Source of the DNA: Acanthopleuribacter pedis
GTDB lineage: Bacteria > Acidobacteriota > Holophagae > Acanthopleuribacterales > Acanthopleuribacteraceae
Assembly: GCF_017377855.1 (NCBI RefSeq)
Contig: NZ_JAFREP010000039.1
Location: 1 to 64,000 of the forward strand
Reading direction: 5' to 3'
DNA: 64,000 nt
The notes beneath the pieces are model-generated. The model did no database searches, was not told where the DNA came from, and saw only the letters and a list, made by a program, of their open reading frames with translations. Below are positions 43,559 to 52,604 of the stretch, piece by piece (positions within the stretch are counted from its first letter, which is position 1; each line of letters opens with the position of its first letter). The position numbers and the translations under genes are program-made.

Positions 43559-45451
43559 TCAATAAACCCGGTTGCCGTCTACATACAAGGCTTGGATCGC
43601 AATGTCTTTTATCGTCGTCGGTTCAACGGTCAAAGGGTTGGCCGAAAGAATGACGAAATCCGCTTTTTTTCCCTTTTCCAAACTGCCGATCAAGTTCTCC
43701 ATATTAAGAGCCTTGGCCGCGTTGATCGTCACCGCTTTTAATGCTTCGATGACCGGAATTCCATCCGCCGCCACGCCGCCTTGGTAGGGAACCAAGGTGC
43801 CTTCACCCGTCAGGGTTTGACCGGTTTTAAATGTCTGGCGGGTGGCCGCAGTTCGCACCATGAGCAGCGGGTTCGGCGGGTACATCGGCGTATCCGTATG
43901 AAACGAAATCGATAGTCCCGCGTCGACCGCTTCCTTTAGCGGCATCACGCTTGCCAAGGCCGATTGGTTGAGCATGTTTTCAAAATCCGCGCCGTACCAA
44001 TAAATGTGTAATACGTGGAAACTCAGGTGAATGCCGTGCTCTTTGGCGTTCTGGATTTCTGAGTCACCCAACCAACCGTTGTGTTCCAGTCGGTAGCGAA
44101 CCGATTGCGCCGTCGGCGGTAGTTTCGAGACCTGTTGACTCTGTTCGTAAAAGTTCAAAACATCGTCGCCGGCCTGGGAGCCCTGGGTGTGGGTGGCGAT
44201 CAAGCCGTGTTTGACAGACGCGTTGATCGAGGTCAAAAAGTTGCCTCGGTTTTGGTTGTTGTAATTGGCGTGACCGCAATCCTTATCAGCGTCGTCGGCG
44301 TATTGCGGAATGCCCAGTTGTTGCGTAAGCCAGTTGTTCTGGTAATACTGACTTTGGTTGCAATCCATATACATGCTGCCCGAATAAGGTGCGCCGTCAT
44401 ACCAGTACTTGGTCCCCAGCCAATCGATCCACTCGCGTTGGGATTGGGTCAGCGGGTCGAAAAAAACGGGTCGCGTTTTACCCTTATCCTGGCTGGGGTC
44501 GGGGCCTAGGGAAAAAATGCGCATGCGCATACGATGGTGAAGCGCCGCGTCGATCAGCAGGCCCATCTGTACTTCGGGGGTCCCCATGACCCCCACCGTG
44601 GAAATCCCTTTTTGATGATAGTTTTGAATGGTTTCCTTCATAACCACAAAGGATTCAGTGGCAATGGGGTTTTCCAACATAAACGCGCTAATTGCGACAT
44701 TGACGCCTTCCGCCTCCTGGAAACGCCCGATTAAGTTCCCCTTATCGTCACGTAGGCAAAAGTTGGAGGGTTGGTTTTTACAGCGATTTTCTAAGTGGTA
44801 TTTCTCCATCCATTTAGTATTGGTATATATGGTATGCATACTTTGCAACATAATCGAGATGGGGACATCGGGGTTAAACGTTTGATCCAAAACCTGGGCC
44901 GGCGTCGTACCCGGCTTGTCTAACCAAGGCAGGTTATCGCTGGTAGATTGGTTTACGGGCCCGTAAAAAATAGGGTCCCAACCGAAAAACATAATGCTTT
45001 TGTTGTTGTCGGCTTCTCTTGCGGCTATGACTTTTTTGATCTGTTGTTCCAGACCTTCGGGGTAGCTGAGCTGACCTGAATAGCTCGTATTGTCGGCGGC
45101 GTATAGGTCGAGTGGGCTGACATTGGTGACCCAAGGGAAGCGAACCAAGTTCCACAAATCGGGATGGGTATGGGGTTCGATGAAACTGGGTAACACCACG
45201 GCTCCCGGTTTGAGCAACAGCTTGCCGGCTTTGGCCCCATACTGTTTCTCCAGATCGGCCAAGGTGCCCAAGGCCAGGATGGTGCCGTTTTGAATCGCCA
45301 TGGCCTCGTACTGATTGAGATTGGCATCCATTGTGATGACGGCACCGCCGCTGACAAGGGTGACGCCTTTGCTAGGATCCGCATCCTTAGTTAGGGGATT
45401 GTGGGCGAGCAGGTCGGCAAGGATTAGGACGAGGAAAAAAGCGAAACGCAT
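43559..45451 (-). CDS. Exported amidohydrolase (amidohydro_3, YtcJ-like), member A
   Basis: 630 residues; the ATG follows AGGGAG and begins a signal peptide (RFAFFLVLILADLLAHNPL). The amidohydrolase fold starts with VTLVSGGAVITMDANLNQYE and AIQNGTILALGTLADLEKQYG. The metal-binding HxH is in LPSFIEPHTHPDLW. Further ligands are likely in LIATHTQGSQ, YRLEHNGWLG and LSISFHTDTPMYPPNPLLMV. The C-terminus has NLIGSLEKGKKADFVILSAN and ALYVDGNRVY. Relatives hydrolyse N-acyl or cyclic amides. The export signal indicates work outside the cytoplasm. Divergent from a second enzyme of the same family. Confidence 0.88.
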   Translation of the reverse strand: MRFAFFLVLILADLLAHNPLTKDADPSKGVTLVSGGAVITMDANLNQYEAMAIQNGTILALGTLADLEKQYGAKAGKLLLKPGAVVLPSFIEPHTHPDLWNLVRFPWVTNVSPLDLYAADNTSYSGQLSYPEGLEQQIKKVIAAREADNNKSIMFFGWDPIFYGPVNQSTSDNLPWLDKPGTTPAQVLDQTFNPDVPISIMLQSMHTIYTNTKWMEKYHLENRCKNQPSNFCLRDDKGNLIGRFQEAEGVNVAISAFMLENPIATESFVVMKETIQNYHQKGISTVGVMGTPEVQMGLLIDAALHHRMRMRIFSLGPDPSQDKGKTRPVFFDPLTQSQREWIDWLGTKYWYDGAPYSGSMYMDCNQSQYYQNNWLTQQLGIPQYADDADKDCGHANYNNQNRGNFLTSINASVKHGLIATHTQGSQAGDDVLNFYEQSQQVSKLPPTAQSVRYRLEHNGWLGDSEIQNAKEHGIHLSFHVLHIYWYGADFENMLNQSALASVMPLKEAVDAGLSISFHTDTPMYPPNPLLMVRTAATRQTFKTGQTLTGEGTLVPYQGGVAADGIPVIEALKAVTINAAKALNMENLIGSLEKGKKADFVILSANPLTVEPTTIKDIAIQALYVDGNRVY

Positions 45452-45628
45452 GGCCGGCTCCCTGAGTTGTGAGTCCGTAGGTTTTGTTGGTAGGGGTAAT
45501 TTACATATTCACCGAAAATTAATTTATATGTCAAGTTAAATGCTTTACCGACAAAGCTGCAACTCATGTAAAATGCATAAAACCACCGCCCCCAATGAGA
45601 AAGCGCTGTTACCAATGTGAGGTCACCT
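45452..45628. promoter_or_regulatory. Shared promoter region of the two amidohydrolases
   Basis: 177 bases, AT-rich (aaaattaatttatatgtc). On the minus strand a perfect TTGACA lies at 45534-45529, with only a poor -10 (GAATAT) 18 bases on. On the plus strand TTTACC (45544) and TAAAAT (45569) are 19 bases apart. Co-regulation of the pair is plausible; no operator could be defined. Confidence 0.35.
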
Positions 45629-47557
45629 ATGCCTTGTCCGGCTGTTGTTTGTTGCCTAGCTTTGCTGTCGGTTCCGATGCTCGCCACTTCTTCCAACCAA
45701 GAGGACATCATCTTCCGCAACGGAACCGTGTTAACCATGAACCCCGCCCAACCCCATGCCCAAGCGGTTTGGGTCAAAAACGGCATCATCCTAGCCGTTG
45801 GCGAGGAGGACTTGGTGATGGAACACGAAACCAAACACACGCGGGTCATTGATCTTCAGGGCGGAACCTTGATGCCCGGTTTCATCGAACCGCACGGTCA
45901 CTTGCTGGGAACCGTCGTTTTCAGTTTGGCAAATCAGTTGTCGCCCTGTCTGCCCGCCCCCTACCAAAACTTGTTGGATGCTCGTGACGGCAAGGAACAA
46001 CCCGACTGTCCGCTGTATATCTACAATGCTTTGATGAACTTAGCGAAAAAAACACGAGGTGGTAAAGGCTGGATTTTTGGCTTGGGTCTGGATCCTTCGC
46101 GTATGGCTTATAAAAAAGGGGTGCCCGCTTCGGTTTTTCACGACAACCCACGCAAGATTTTGGATGCGACCTTCCCCGCCGACCGCCCCGTTTTTATTAT
46201 GGATCAGTCGGGTCACCTTGCTTACGTCAACACCAAAGCTTTTGAGGCGATCAAGGTATGTGCGCAAGCCGACCCCTGTCCCTCGGATAGGAAAACCCCC
46301 CCAACGGCACCGCCGCCCGGCGTTTGGGTCATCGATCCCGAGACCGGTCAATTTACCGGTCTGCTCCAAGAACAAGAAGCCTTCGGCCCTTTTATTAAAG
46401 CCATGGCCGGCGACACCGTGCTTGGTGCGTTGACCAATGAGATGAACGATCCCGAGACGTTGAAAAAAGCTTATGAAGGAAGCCTGTCGGCATTGCGCAA
46501 TATTGCACGCACCGGGGTTACCACCTTTGTCAACGGCGGGGTGAATACCAGCGCCGAGGTACTGTTTATTGAAACCCTGATGCAGAAATGGGCCAAACCC
46601 ATGTTTCGGGTTCGTTCCCTCTACGCATGGGACTTTGAAAAAGAGGCGCCTAAAAAGATCAAACCCACCTTTTGGGACGAAACCAATCAGGGGATGTACT
46701 CGGTTTCCGGGGTGAAGCTGTGGGCCGACGGTTCCACGCAAGGTTGTACCGCCAATTTGTTTGCACCCTATGCGGCACGCGGTGCCTGTTCTTCCGCGGG
46801 TTACGGCAATGAGAACTTCGCTTGGCAAACCATTCAAACCAACCTCGAACCCTATTGGAACGCGGGTTGGGCCGTGCAGGTCCACGCCAACGGCGATCAG
46901 GCGGTTCAAAATACGCTGCGCGCTATGGCTTCCTTGCAGGCTGCCAAAGCCAACAACCATCCCCACGTTTTGATTCATTTTACCGTCGGTGACGACCGCC
47001 TCGTTTCGCAGGTGGCCGAAATCCGTGAGGGCGTATTTGTGTCGCCCGTGGATGTGTCGGTCACCCACCTTATCGGTCACGTGGCTTATTGGGGCGGCGC
47101 GTTCCAAAACATTCTCGACGGTTTATCGCCGCCGGAAAAAGATGAGACGGGTCGTGTTCCGTACCTCGACCCCACGGGTTTGGAATTGCGCCACGGCGTA
47201 CCCTTTTCCTTCCATAGTGATACACCGGTTTCGGTGGTGAATCCTCTTTGGTTTGTCAGCCAAGCCGTGACACGGCTGACCTGGTTCTACCCGAACCTGG
47301 CGGCCAATCAAGCCTCGCAGATGCCCGGCGATCAAACCATCACGGTGCAGCAAGCGCTTGAGGCGATTACCATTGTTCCGGCCCGACAAAATGGCATTAG
47401 TAACTATGTTGGTTCGATTGAAGTGGGTAAAGTCGCCGACTTGGTGCATCTCGCCCAAAACCCCTTAACCACACGACCCATGGATATTCGCGCCATTCCC
47501 GTGATCGCCACCTATGTCCACGGCATGGAGCATATTTGGGTGGAGGATGAAAAGTAG
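45629..47557 (+). CDS. Exported amidohydrolase (amidohydro_3, YtcJ-like), member B
   Basis: 642 residues from the ATG at 45629 with GAGGT upstream. Signal peptide (PAVVCCLALLSVPMLATSS). N-terminal strands DIIFRNGTVLTMNPAQPHAQ and WVKNGIILAVGEEDLV lead to the metal motif MPGFIEPHGHLLG (HxH). Also visible are VKLWADGSTQG, VQVHANGDQAVQNTLRAM, LIHFTVGDDRLV and FSFHSDTPVSVVNPL, and a C-terminal NYVGSIEVGKVADLVHLAQN. It is clearly related to the divergent neighbour but not a close duplicate. Likely hydrolyses an amide-type substrate outside the cytoplasm. Confidence 0.88.
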   Translation: MPCPAVVCCLALLSVPMLATSSNQEDIIFRNGTVLTMNPAQPHAQAVWVKNGIILAVGEEDLVMEHETKHTRVIDLQGGTLMPGFIEPHGHLLGTVVFSLANQLSPCLPAPYQNLLDARDGKEQPDCPLYIYNALMNLAKKTRGGKGWIFGLGLDPSRMAYKKGVPASVFHDNPRKILDATFPADRPVFIMDQSGHLAYVNTKAFEAIKVCAQADPCPSDRKTPPTAPPPGVWVIDPETGQFTGLLQEQEAFGPFIKAMAGDTVLGALTNEMNDPETLKKAYEGSLSALRNIARTGVTTFVNGGVNTSAEVLFIETLMQKWAKPMFRVRSLYAWDFEKEAPKKIKPTFWDETNQGMYSVSGVKLWADGSTQGCTANLFAPYAARGACSSAGYGNENFAWQTIQTNLEPYWNAGWAVQVHANGDQAVQNTLRAMASLQAAKANNHPHVLIHFTVGDDRLVSQVAEIREGVFVSPVDVSVTHLIGHVAYWGGAFQNILDGLSPPEKDETGRVPYLDPTGLELRHGVPFSFHSDTPVSVVNPLWFVSQAVTRLTWFYPNLAANQASQMPGDQTITVQQALEAITIVPARQNGISNYVGSIEVGKVADLVHLAQNPLTTRPMDIRAIPVIATYVHGMEHIWVEDEK

Positions 47558-47881
47558 ACACGCCGTGCGCCGCTTGGGCCAGGTAACATCATTGAAGAAA
47601 CAGGTGATTATGAGCCGACACAGCTTGTAGGCCGCTGGTCAAATCAAGCCATGCGGAAACAAAAAATATCCCACCGCAAACGTCCACGCAAAGCATTCAT
47701 GCAAATCAACGCCACCATTGAGGAAGCGCGGATGCGGGGAGCAAAATAAGGTGGGTGGAACCACCGCAACACATCGGATGCTTGCATCTGAAACACCTGT
47801 TTCGGTAAGTCTGCGCCAACCAAAAAACCTTGGTGTGACGACTGGGTATCGTGACCACACGACACCCTGACGATACCCATG
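47558..47881. other. Intergenic, no supported gene
   Basis: Two overlapping minus-strand frames of 73 and 78 codons exist (47639-47880), but neither has a ribosome-binding site or a recognisable motif. The area may contain a decayed gene. Confidence 0.35.
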
Positions 47882-47907
47882 AAAAAAGCCCCTATGCAGG
47901 GGCTTTT
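47882..47907 (-). terminator. Terminator of tRNA-Thr
   Basis: Stem aaaagcccc / ggggctttt (9 bp, 6-nt loop) with six T residues following on the minus strand, 32 bases after the tRNA. It is nearly symmetric and could also terminate from the plus side. Confidence 0.8.
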
Positions 47908-47938
47908 CTAAAGTGTTTGATTTTAGCGGTTTAAGTGA

Positions 47939-48011
47939 TGCCCCCAGTCCGACTCGAACGAACGACCTACGGTTTACAAGACCGTTGCTCTACCAACTGA
48001 GCTATAGGGGC
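47939..48011 (-). tRNA. tRNA-Thr (anticodon UGU)
   Basis: 73 nt on the minus strand. Acceptor stem GCCCCTA with TGGGGGC (one G-U pair) and discriminator A; D arm GCTC-AGTTGGTA-GAGC; anticodon arm ACGGT-CTTGTAA-ACCGT with anticodon TGT; variable loop AGGTC; T arm GTTCG-TTCGAGT-CGGAC. CCA is not encoded. No other tRNA is adjacent. Confidence 0.95.
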
Positions 48012-48337
48012 ACAATCAAACAAGCGCCGATTATACGCAAAATCACTCAGGTCCTCAAGCTTTTTTTCGTATATTCACAAGCCGCATTATTCCAAACACT
48101 TAAACCAAAAACCGTATCGCCCCGGGGTCCTCCCCCATCGCCTCGGGGCCCTCCCGCTTCTGTAATTTTTTCTCCTTTAACGGAGGCGGCGGTTTGGAGG
48201 ATGGGGGTGATGCGCCTTCTCGTAATACCAACCGCACCGGAATTTGATACTTTCTTGGGGAAAGGACGGGTTGGGTCGTGCGCATTCTATGTTGCATCGC
48301 ATGTTTGCCATTTCCCGCCGAAGGAGTTTCATTCACC
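48012..48337. other. Intergenic, no gene seen
   Basis: 326 bases between the tRNA and the CPBP protease. The tRNA promoter must lie at its left side, but a clear -35/-10 on the minus strand was not identified. A long plus-strand frame here overlaps the tRNA and is not credible. Confidence 0.4.
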
Positions 48338-49066
48338 ATGACATCCGCCTACCCCTCCCCCAACCTGCCGTCCGCTTCGCCTCGTTTGGCCTTGCTTGCC
48401 TTGCTGATTTTGGTGCCGATGCCTTCGATTGGGACGGCCGGGGCTATGGTTTTTGAAGCAACCGCCGGGACGCCCCTCGGCCAAGCACTTTATTCGCTGG
48501 CCAAGGTTGGACTTTTGTTGTTTCCACTCGTTTGGTTTCTTAAGGCCGAGGGTGGCAAAATGCAGGTTCCATCTTGGGATGGGCGTGGCTTGGGGCTTGG
48601 GATCGCTTCCGGGCTTGTGATTAGCGCGATTATTGTTGGGGCATACCTGCTGCTGGGCCCCGCGTCGATTGATCCGGCAACGGTACAGGCCGCGGCGGCG
48701 AAGTCCGGGCTCGATAACCGGATGGTGTTTTTTGGGCTGGCGACCTACATCTGCCTGGTGAACGCGCCGCTTGAAGAATATGTTTGGCGCTGGTTTGTTT
48801 ATCGGCAGTGTGAAACCTTGGTGGCCAAACCCGCGGCGGTGGTGCTTGCCGCGCTGTTTTTTACGGTACACCACGTGGTGGCGCTCAGCGTTCAGTTCGA
48901 TCTGTTGGTTACCGCGCTTTGCTCGCTCGGCGTTTTTGTCGGCGGATGCATTTGGTCTTGGTTTTATGCGCGTTACCGGAGTGTTTGGCCCGGAACGGTG
49001 AGCCACATTATTGTGGATGTGGCGATTTTTTGGGTGGCTTATCAGCTTATTTTTGGGGCCGGTTAA
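48338..49066 (+). CDS. CPBP-family intramembrane glutamic endopeptidase (CAAX/Abi type)
   Basis: 242 residues with about seven predicted membrane helices. Family motifs: EExxxR in PLEEYVWRWFVYRQC (near residue 145), FxxxH in ALFFTVHHVVAL and the third motif in SHIIVDVAIFW. The ATG at 48338 has AAGGAG 13 bases upstream, rather far, but the preceding residues are not membrane-like. These enzymes cleave membrane or prenylated proteins or help self-immunity to peptides; no bacteriocin genes are near. Convergent with the methyltransferase gene. Confidence 0.88.
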   Translation: MTSAYPSPNLPSASPRLALLALLILVPMPSIGTAGAMVFEATAGTPLGQALYSLAKVGLLLFPLVWFLKAEGGKMQVPSWDGRGLGLGIASGLVISAIIVGAYLLLGPASIDPATVQAAAAKSGLDNRMVFFGLATYICLVNAPLEEYVWRWFVYRQCETLVAKPAAVVLAALFFTVHHVVALSVQFDLLVTALCSLGVFVGGCIWSWFYARYRSVWPGTVSHIIVDVAIFWVAYQLIFGAG

Positions 49067-49096
49067 GCACCTTTTGTTTCGGCTCGGGCGCCTTGC

Positions 49097-49960
49097 TTAT
49101 TGCTTGCTCCAGCGCGCGTAGGTGCCGCTTGGCAAAACGCATTCCGAGCTTTCCATGGGGACGGTCATCTCGCCGCCTTCGATTTGGGTGAGCGGTAGGT
49201 CAAACACCTGGTGCAGGATGTTGCGCAGACACCATTCGGTGTAACCCGGCGTGTGACAACTCAACAGGATGAAATGCAGCGGGTCGGCCAGTTGTTTGAT
49301 CAGTTCGAGCAGGGGGATCAGGTCTTTTTCGATGCGCCAGATTTGGTTTTTGGCGCCGCGGCCGTAGGTGGGCGGATCGAGGATGAAGCCGTGGTAACGG
49401 CGGCCGCGACGGACCTCGCGTTCTAGGAACTTGGTGGCGTCGTCGACAATCCAGCGGGTGGGATGGTCGGCCAAATTGTTCAATTCGAAGTTTTCGCGGG
49501 CCCAAGTGACCACGCCTTTGGCGGCGTCTAGGTGGGTGACCCGTGCGCCGCCGCGCGCGGCGGCCAGGGAGCTGCCGCCGGTGTAACCGAACAGGTTAAT
49601 GACTTCCATTTCCGGGTCGTTCGCTTGCTCAGTGATCCAGTCGAGGTTGGTGTGACCCTGCTCCGGGAAGAGGCCGATGTGGCCGAAATCGGTAAGCTTG
49701 GCGCGAAAAAGGAAGTTCTGCCAGGAGATCGTCCACTCGGCGGGCGGTTTGTTTTTGTAGTCCCAGTAACCGCCGCCTTTGTTGGTTCGGATATGGATCC
49801 CGTCGATGGCGTCGCGCCAGGGGTGTGGCTCCCCCATTTTGGGCCAAAAGGCTTGGGCGGCTTGGCGGATGACTTTGTAGGGGCCGACCAACTCAAGTTT
49901 CTGCTCCTCGCCGGCGTCCAACAATCGGTACGGCAGTACGGTTTCGCTCGATTTGCTCAT
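49097..49960 (-). CDS. RlmI-like class I SAM methyltransferase (probable rRNA methylation)
   Basis: 287 residues from the ATG at 49960, preceded by GAGGGGGG; the longer upstream frame is not protein-like. SAM motif: VINLFGYTGGSSLAAARGGA then THLDAAKGVVTWARENFELN. Catalytic motif: GFILDPPTYGRGAKNQIW, like the DPPxxG of RlmI/RlmK rRNA methyltransferases. FPEQGHTNLDWI resembles the conserved pre-SAM segment of that group. An N-terminal PUA domain, present in full RlmI, is absent. RNA is the probable substrate. Confidence 0.85.
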   Translation of the reverse strand: MSKSSETVLPYRLLDAGEEQKLELVGPYKVIRQAAQAFWPKMGEPHPWRDAIDGIHIRTNKGGGYWDYKNKPPAEWTISWQNFLFRAKLTDFGHIGLFPEQGHTNLDWITEQANDPEMEVINLFGYTGGSSLAAARGGARVTHLDAAKGVVTWARENFELNNLADHPTRWIVDDATKFLEREVRRGRRYHGFILDPPTYGRGAKNQIWRIEKDLIPLLELIKQLADPLHFILLSCHTPGYTEWCLRNILHQVFDLPLTQIEGGEMTVPMESSECVLPSGTYARWSKQ

Positions 49961-50250
49961 GGGTCCCCCCTCGGAATAAACCACCCGGTTCCCGCTCGAT
50001 ATCGAGGGAACCTTGTTAAGATAGAGCCGCTTGGAATCGCGCCGACCCGCTTGCCGGCGCGTGTTGGGATCGCGGCGCGCGAGTTTAGCACGAAGCAGGG
50101 CTTTTGCGTCCACTCTACCACCTAAAAAGCACGAGTCGCGCATCTTAGGGATAAGCGCCGCCTCCAATTTCCTCGCAGCGCTTCAGCCTGATCCGCGGAT
50201 CGGGCTTGCTACTTGTCTGAATCACTTTATGTGCAAATAGGAGAACCACC

Positions 50251-50679
50251 ATGGAAGGTAATACCCACTTGGACGGCGCGTGCTTGTGCCGTCAAACTCG
50301 TTTAATCGCAGCCCAACCCACCGACAAGGTCGGCGCCTGCCACTGCGTCATGTGTCGCCGCTGGGGCGGCGGTCCGCTGCTCGCCATTGACTGTGGCACG
50401 GAAGTCACCCTGGAAGGCGAGGAACACATCGGCCTCTTCGATTCATCGGAATGGGCGGAGCGCGGGTTTTGCAAAAACTGCGGAACCCATCTGTTCTACC
50501 GACTCAAGGGCATCAACCAATACATTGTTCCGGCCGGTTTGTTTGGCGACCGTGACAGTCACGAATTCGACCACCAAGTCTTCATCGACCACAAGCCGGC
50601 GTATTACGACTTTGCCAACCAAACAGAAAATATGACGGGCGCGGAAGTGTTCGCCAAATACGCACCGACCGGCGAATAA
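50251..50679 (+). CDS. GFA-family zinc protein (glutathione-dependent formaldehyde-activating-like)
   Basis: 142 residues; ATG with AGGAG upstream. The Cys pattern of the GFA/CENP-V fold is complete: GACLCRQTR, ACHCVMCRRWGGGP and GFCKNCGTHLFYRL bind two zinc ions. Relatives act on glutathione adducts; most members of this size have no proven activity. A hairpin (gggccg / cggccc, 50703-50723) lies behind the stop. Confidence 0.9.
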   Translation: MEGNTHLDGACLCRQTRLIAAQPTDKVGACHCVMCRRWGGGPLLAIDCGTEVTLEGEEHIGLFDSSEWAERGFCKNCGTHLFYRLKGINQYIVPAGLFGDRDSHEFDHQVFIDHKPAYYDFANQTENMTGAEVFAKYAPTGE

Positions 50680-51254
50680 CCGCGCAAGTGCAACCACACC
50701 GGGGGCCGGATAAACCTCGGCCCTAAAAAAGAAAATTCCGGCCCCTTGGTGTGTCATGGCGGAAATGCCACGAAGGCCGGAATTCTTAGGCTGTTCAGGC
50801 AGACCTTATCATGAATCGCACGGAAAACCCATGGAATTGTTGCGTCAAAAATGGGTGGGACTCCCATGGTATGACGCATCACGAGTCGCCTTATTTTTGT
50901 CAGAATTTTCCCCGGGCGATGGGTCGGCCCCTGTCGGAGCGGCAATCCTCATTCCCACACCACCTACTTCAGATTTCCGCCGGAAAACCGATACGTATGA
51001 GTAGCCCATCAAAGTGATGTCTCGATCCGCGTTTTCGACTACCCGCGAATCGAGGCCGCGTCGGCGTCTACCCAACCTCGGCGGAGCTTTGACGGGCTCC
51101 CTTTCCATGATGCGTGTCGGCGACCACAAAGCAGCCCATCCAGGTAACTCTTTTTTTTCCAGCCACCTCCTTTCCCGACGCACCAGACAACCATCGCAGG
51201 CTCGTTCTTTTCCCTAGGATAGAGGCGAAGCGCATCGGTAAGGAGGAAGCCGCG
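50680..51254. other. Intergenic, inverted repeats but no gene seen
   Basis: 575 bases. The stop-proximal hairpin gggccg/cggccc (50703-50723) is followed by taaaaaag. Then aattccggcc and ggccggaatt form a 10-bp inverted repeat enclosing about 40 bases (near 50734-50785). The remaining frames on both strands lack ribosome-binding sites and protein-like composition. Confidence 0.4.
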
Positions 51255-51770
51255 ATGACAACCCATTTACTGCAACGGGAGCAATGGCTGAACACCAGTT
51301 TGGACGAGGCCTGGGCCTTTTTTTCATCACCCAAGAACCTAGACCGCATCACCCCACCCGATTTACGGTTCCGCATTACCAGCGAAGACATCGACACCAT
51401 GTACGCGGGCCAGATCCTCACCTACCGCATTAAGGCCGTCCCCGGTTTGTGGCAAAACTGGGTCACCGAAATCAAACACGTCTCCGACCGAGCGGCCTTT
51501 GTGGACGAACAGCGTTTTGGACCCTACCAGTTTTGGCACCATCACCACCGCTTCGAGGCACGCGATGGTGGCGTATTTATGGTGGACCGCGTGTTTTACC
51601 GCCTTCCTTTCGGGCCGCTGGGCAACTTGGTCCACGCCCTCTACGTGAAGAAGAAGCTAAACTGGATCTTCGATTTCCGGTACCAAACCCTGGAAGCCAT
51701 GTTCAACCAGAGTACAGCCCCCAAGTCTGTCGGCCAGGCACCGCGGCTGGACTTAGAATCGGCGGTCTAA
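51255..51770 (+). CDS. SRPBCC-fold ligand-binding/cyclase-like protein
   Basis: 171 residues from the ATG at 51255, which follows GGAGGAAG. Typical START/SRPBCC layout: LLQREQWLNTSLDEAWAFFS at the N-terminus, LTYRIKAVPGLWQNWVTEI, FVDEQRFGPYQFWHHHHRFE, VDRVFYRLPFGPLGNLVHAL, and a C-terminal helix (IFDFRYQTLEAMF). No catalytic residues are conserved in the family; small lipid-like ligands are usual. It lies 75 bases before a HAD phosphatase gene in the same direction. Confidence 0.83.
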   Translation: MTTHLLQREQWLNTSLDEAWAFFSSPKNLDRITPPDLRFRITSEDIDTMYAGQILTYRIKAVPGLWQNWVTEIKHVSDRAAFVDEQRFGPYQFWHHHHRFEARDGGVFMVDRVFYRLPFGPLGNLVHALYVKKKLNWIFDFRYQTLEAMFNQSTAPKSVGQAPRLDLESAV

Positions 51771-51845
51771 CGCCCCAAGCCGCGGGCTTTCTTCCCGGCG
51801 CGCTCCCTGTTAAGCTTGAGGCTGCGAAACATCCTCGGAGCCCCC

Positions 51846-52508
51846 ATGCATACACCTTACAAAGCGATCATTTTCGACCTCGACGGCACCCTGCTCGATA
51901 CTCTCGCCGATATTGCCGACACCATGAACGCGGTCCTGCTCGGACTCGGTCTGCCGACCCACCCGCGCCAGGCCTATAAGCAATTCGTCGGCGACGGCGT
52001 GGCCAAATGCGCCGAACGGGTACTGCCGGCTGATCGGCGCGACGCGGCAACCATTGAGTTCTGCAAAGAAGCTTTTTTGGTCCGCTACGCGAACGCCTGG
52101 AAAAAACAGACGCGGCCCTACCCGGGCATTGAAGAATTGCTACGCCGTTGTCATACGAGCCAACTTCGCATGGGGGTTTGCACTAACAAACCCCACGAGG
52201 TCGCGGTCGAAACGCTGCACCACTTCTTCGCCCCGGATACCTTCGAACATGTTCAGGGTGTAGTCGATCACCTGCCGCGCAAACCCAACCCGGCGATGCT
52301 GCGCGGGTTGCTGGGGCACTTTGCCCTGAACCACACCCAGGTCGTTTACGTGGGCGATACGGCCACGGACATGCGAACGGCCAAAGGCGCGGCATGTTTC
52401 TCGGTGGGCGTGACCTGGGGTTTCCGTCACGAGCATGAACTCCGCGAACAGGGCGCGGACCTGATCATCCATCACCCTCGCGAATTACAACACTGGCTCG
52501 GCATTTAA
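51846..52508 (+). CDS. HAD-superfamily phosphoglycolate-phosphatase-like hydrolase
   Basis: 220 residues; ATG at 51846 after GGAG. Motif I IIFDLDGTLLDT (Asp 11 nucleophile, Asp 13), a helical cap domain (~17-85), motif II Thr/Ser in MGVCTNKP, motif III Lys in LPRKPNPAML and motif IV VYVGDTATDMRTAK. The length and cap type match Gph/PpaX enzymes. The metabolite substrate is probably phosphoglycolate; pyrophosphate or other sugar phosphates are possible. Confidence 0.9.
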   Translation: MHTPYKAIIFDLDGTLLDTLADIADTMNAVLLGLGLPTHPRQAYKQFVGDGVAKCAERVLPADRRDAATIEFCKEAFLVRYANAWKKQTRPYPGIEELLRRCHTSQLRMGVCTNKPHEVAVETLHHFFAPDTFEHVQGVVDHLPRKPNPAMLRGLLGHFALNHTQVVYVGDTATDMRTAKGAACFSVGVTWGFRHEHELREQGADLIIHHPRELQHWLGI

Positions 52509-52604
52509 CCCGAGGAGAAACGCAGGGTTGCCCGCGGGGCTCGTTCGGGTCGCCGCGACCTGTCCCGCTTATGAAGCGCTCGCATCAATCACAAGGAGAA
52601 TGGG

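Noticed and set aside
47639..47880. Two overlapping minus-strand ORFs of 73 and 78 codons
   Set aside because: No ribosome-binding site, no recognisable motif, and both frames are equally plausible or implausible; they may be remnants but cannot be supported.
51068..51421. Minus-strand frame of 117 codons before the SRPBCC gene
   Set aside because: It overlaps the well-supported start and ribosome-binding site of the plus-strand gene, and has no motif.
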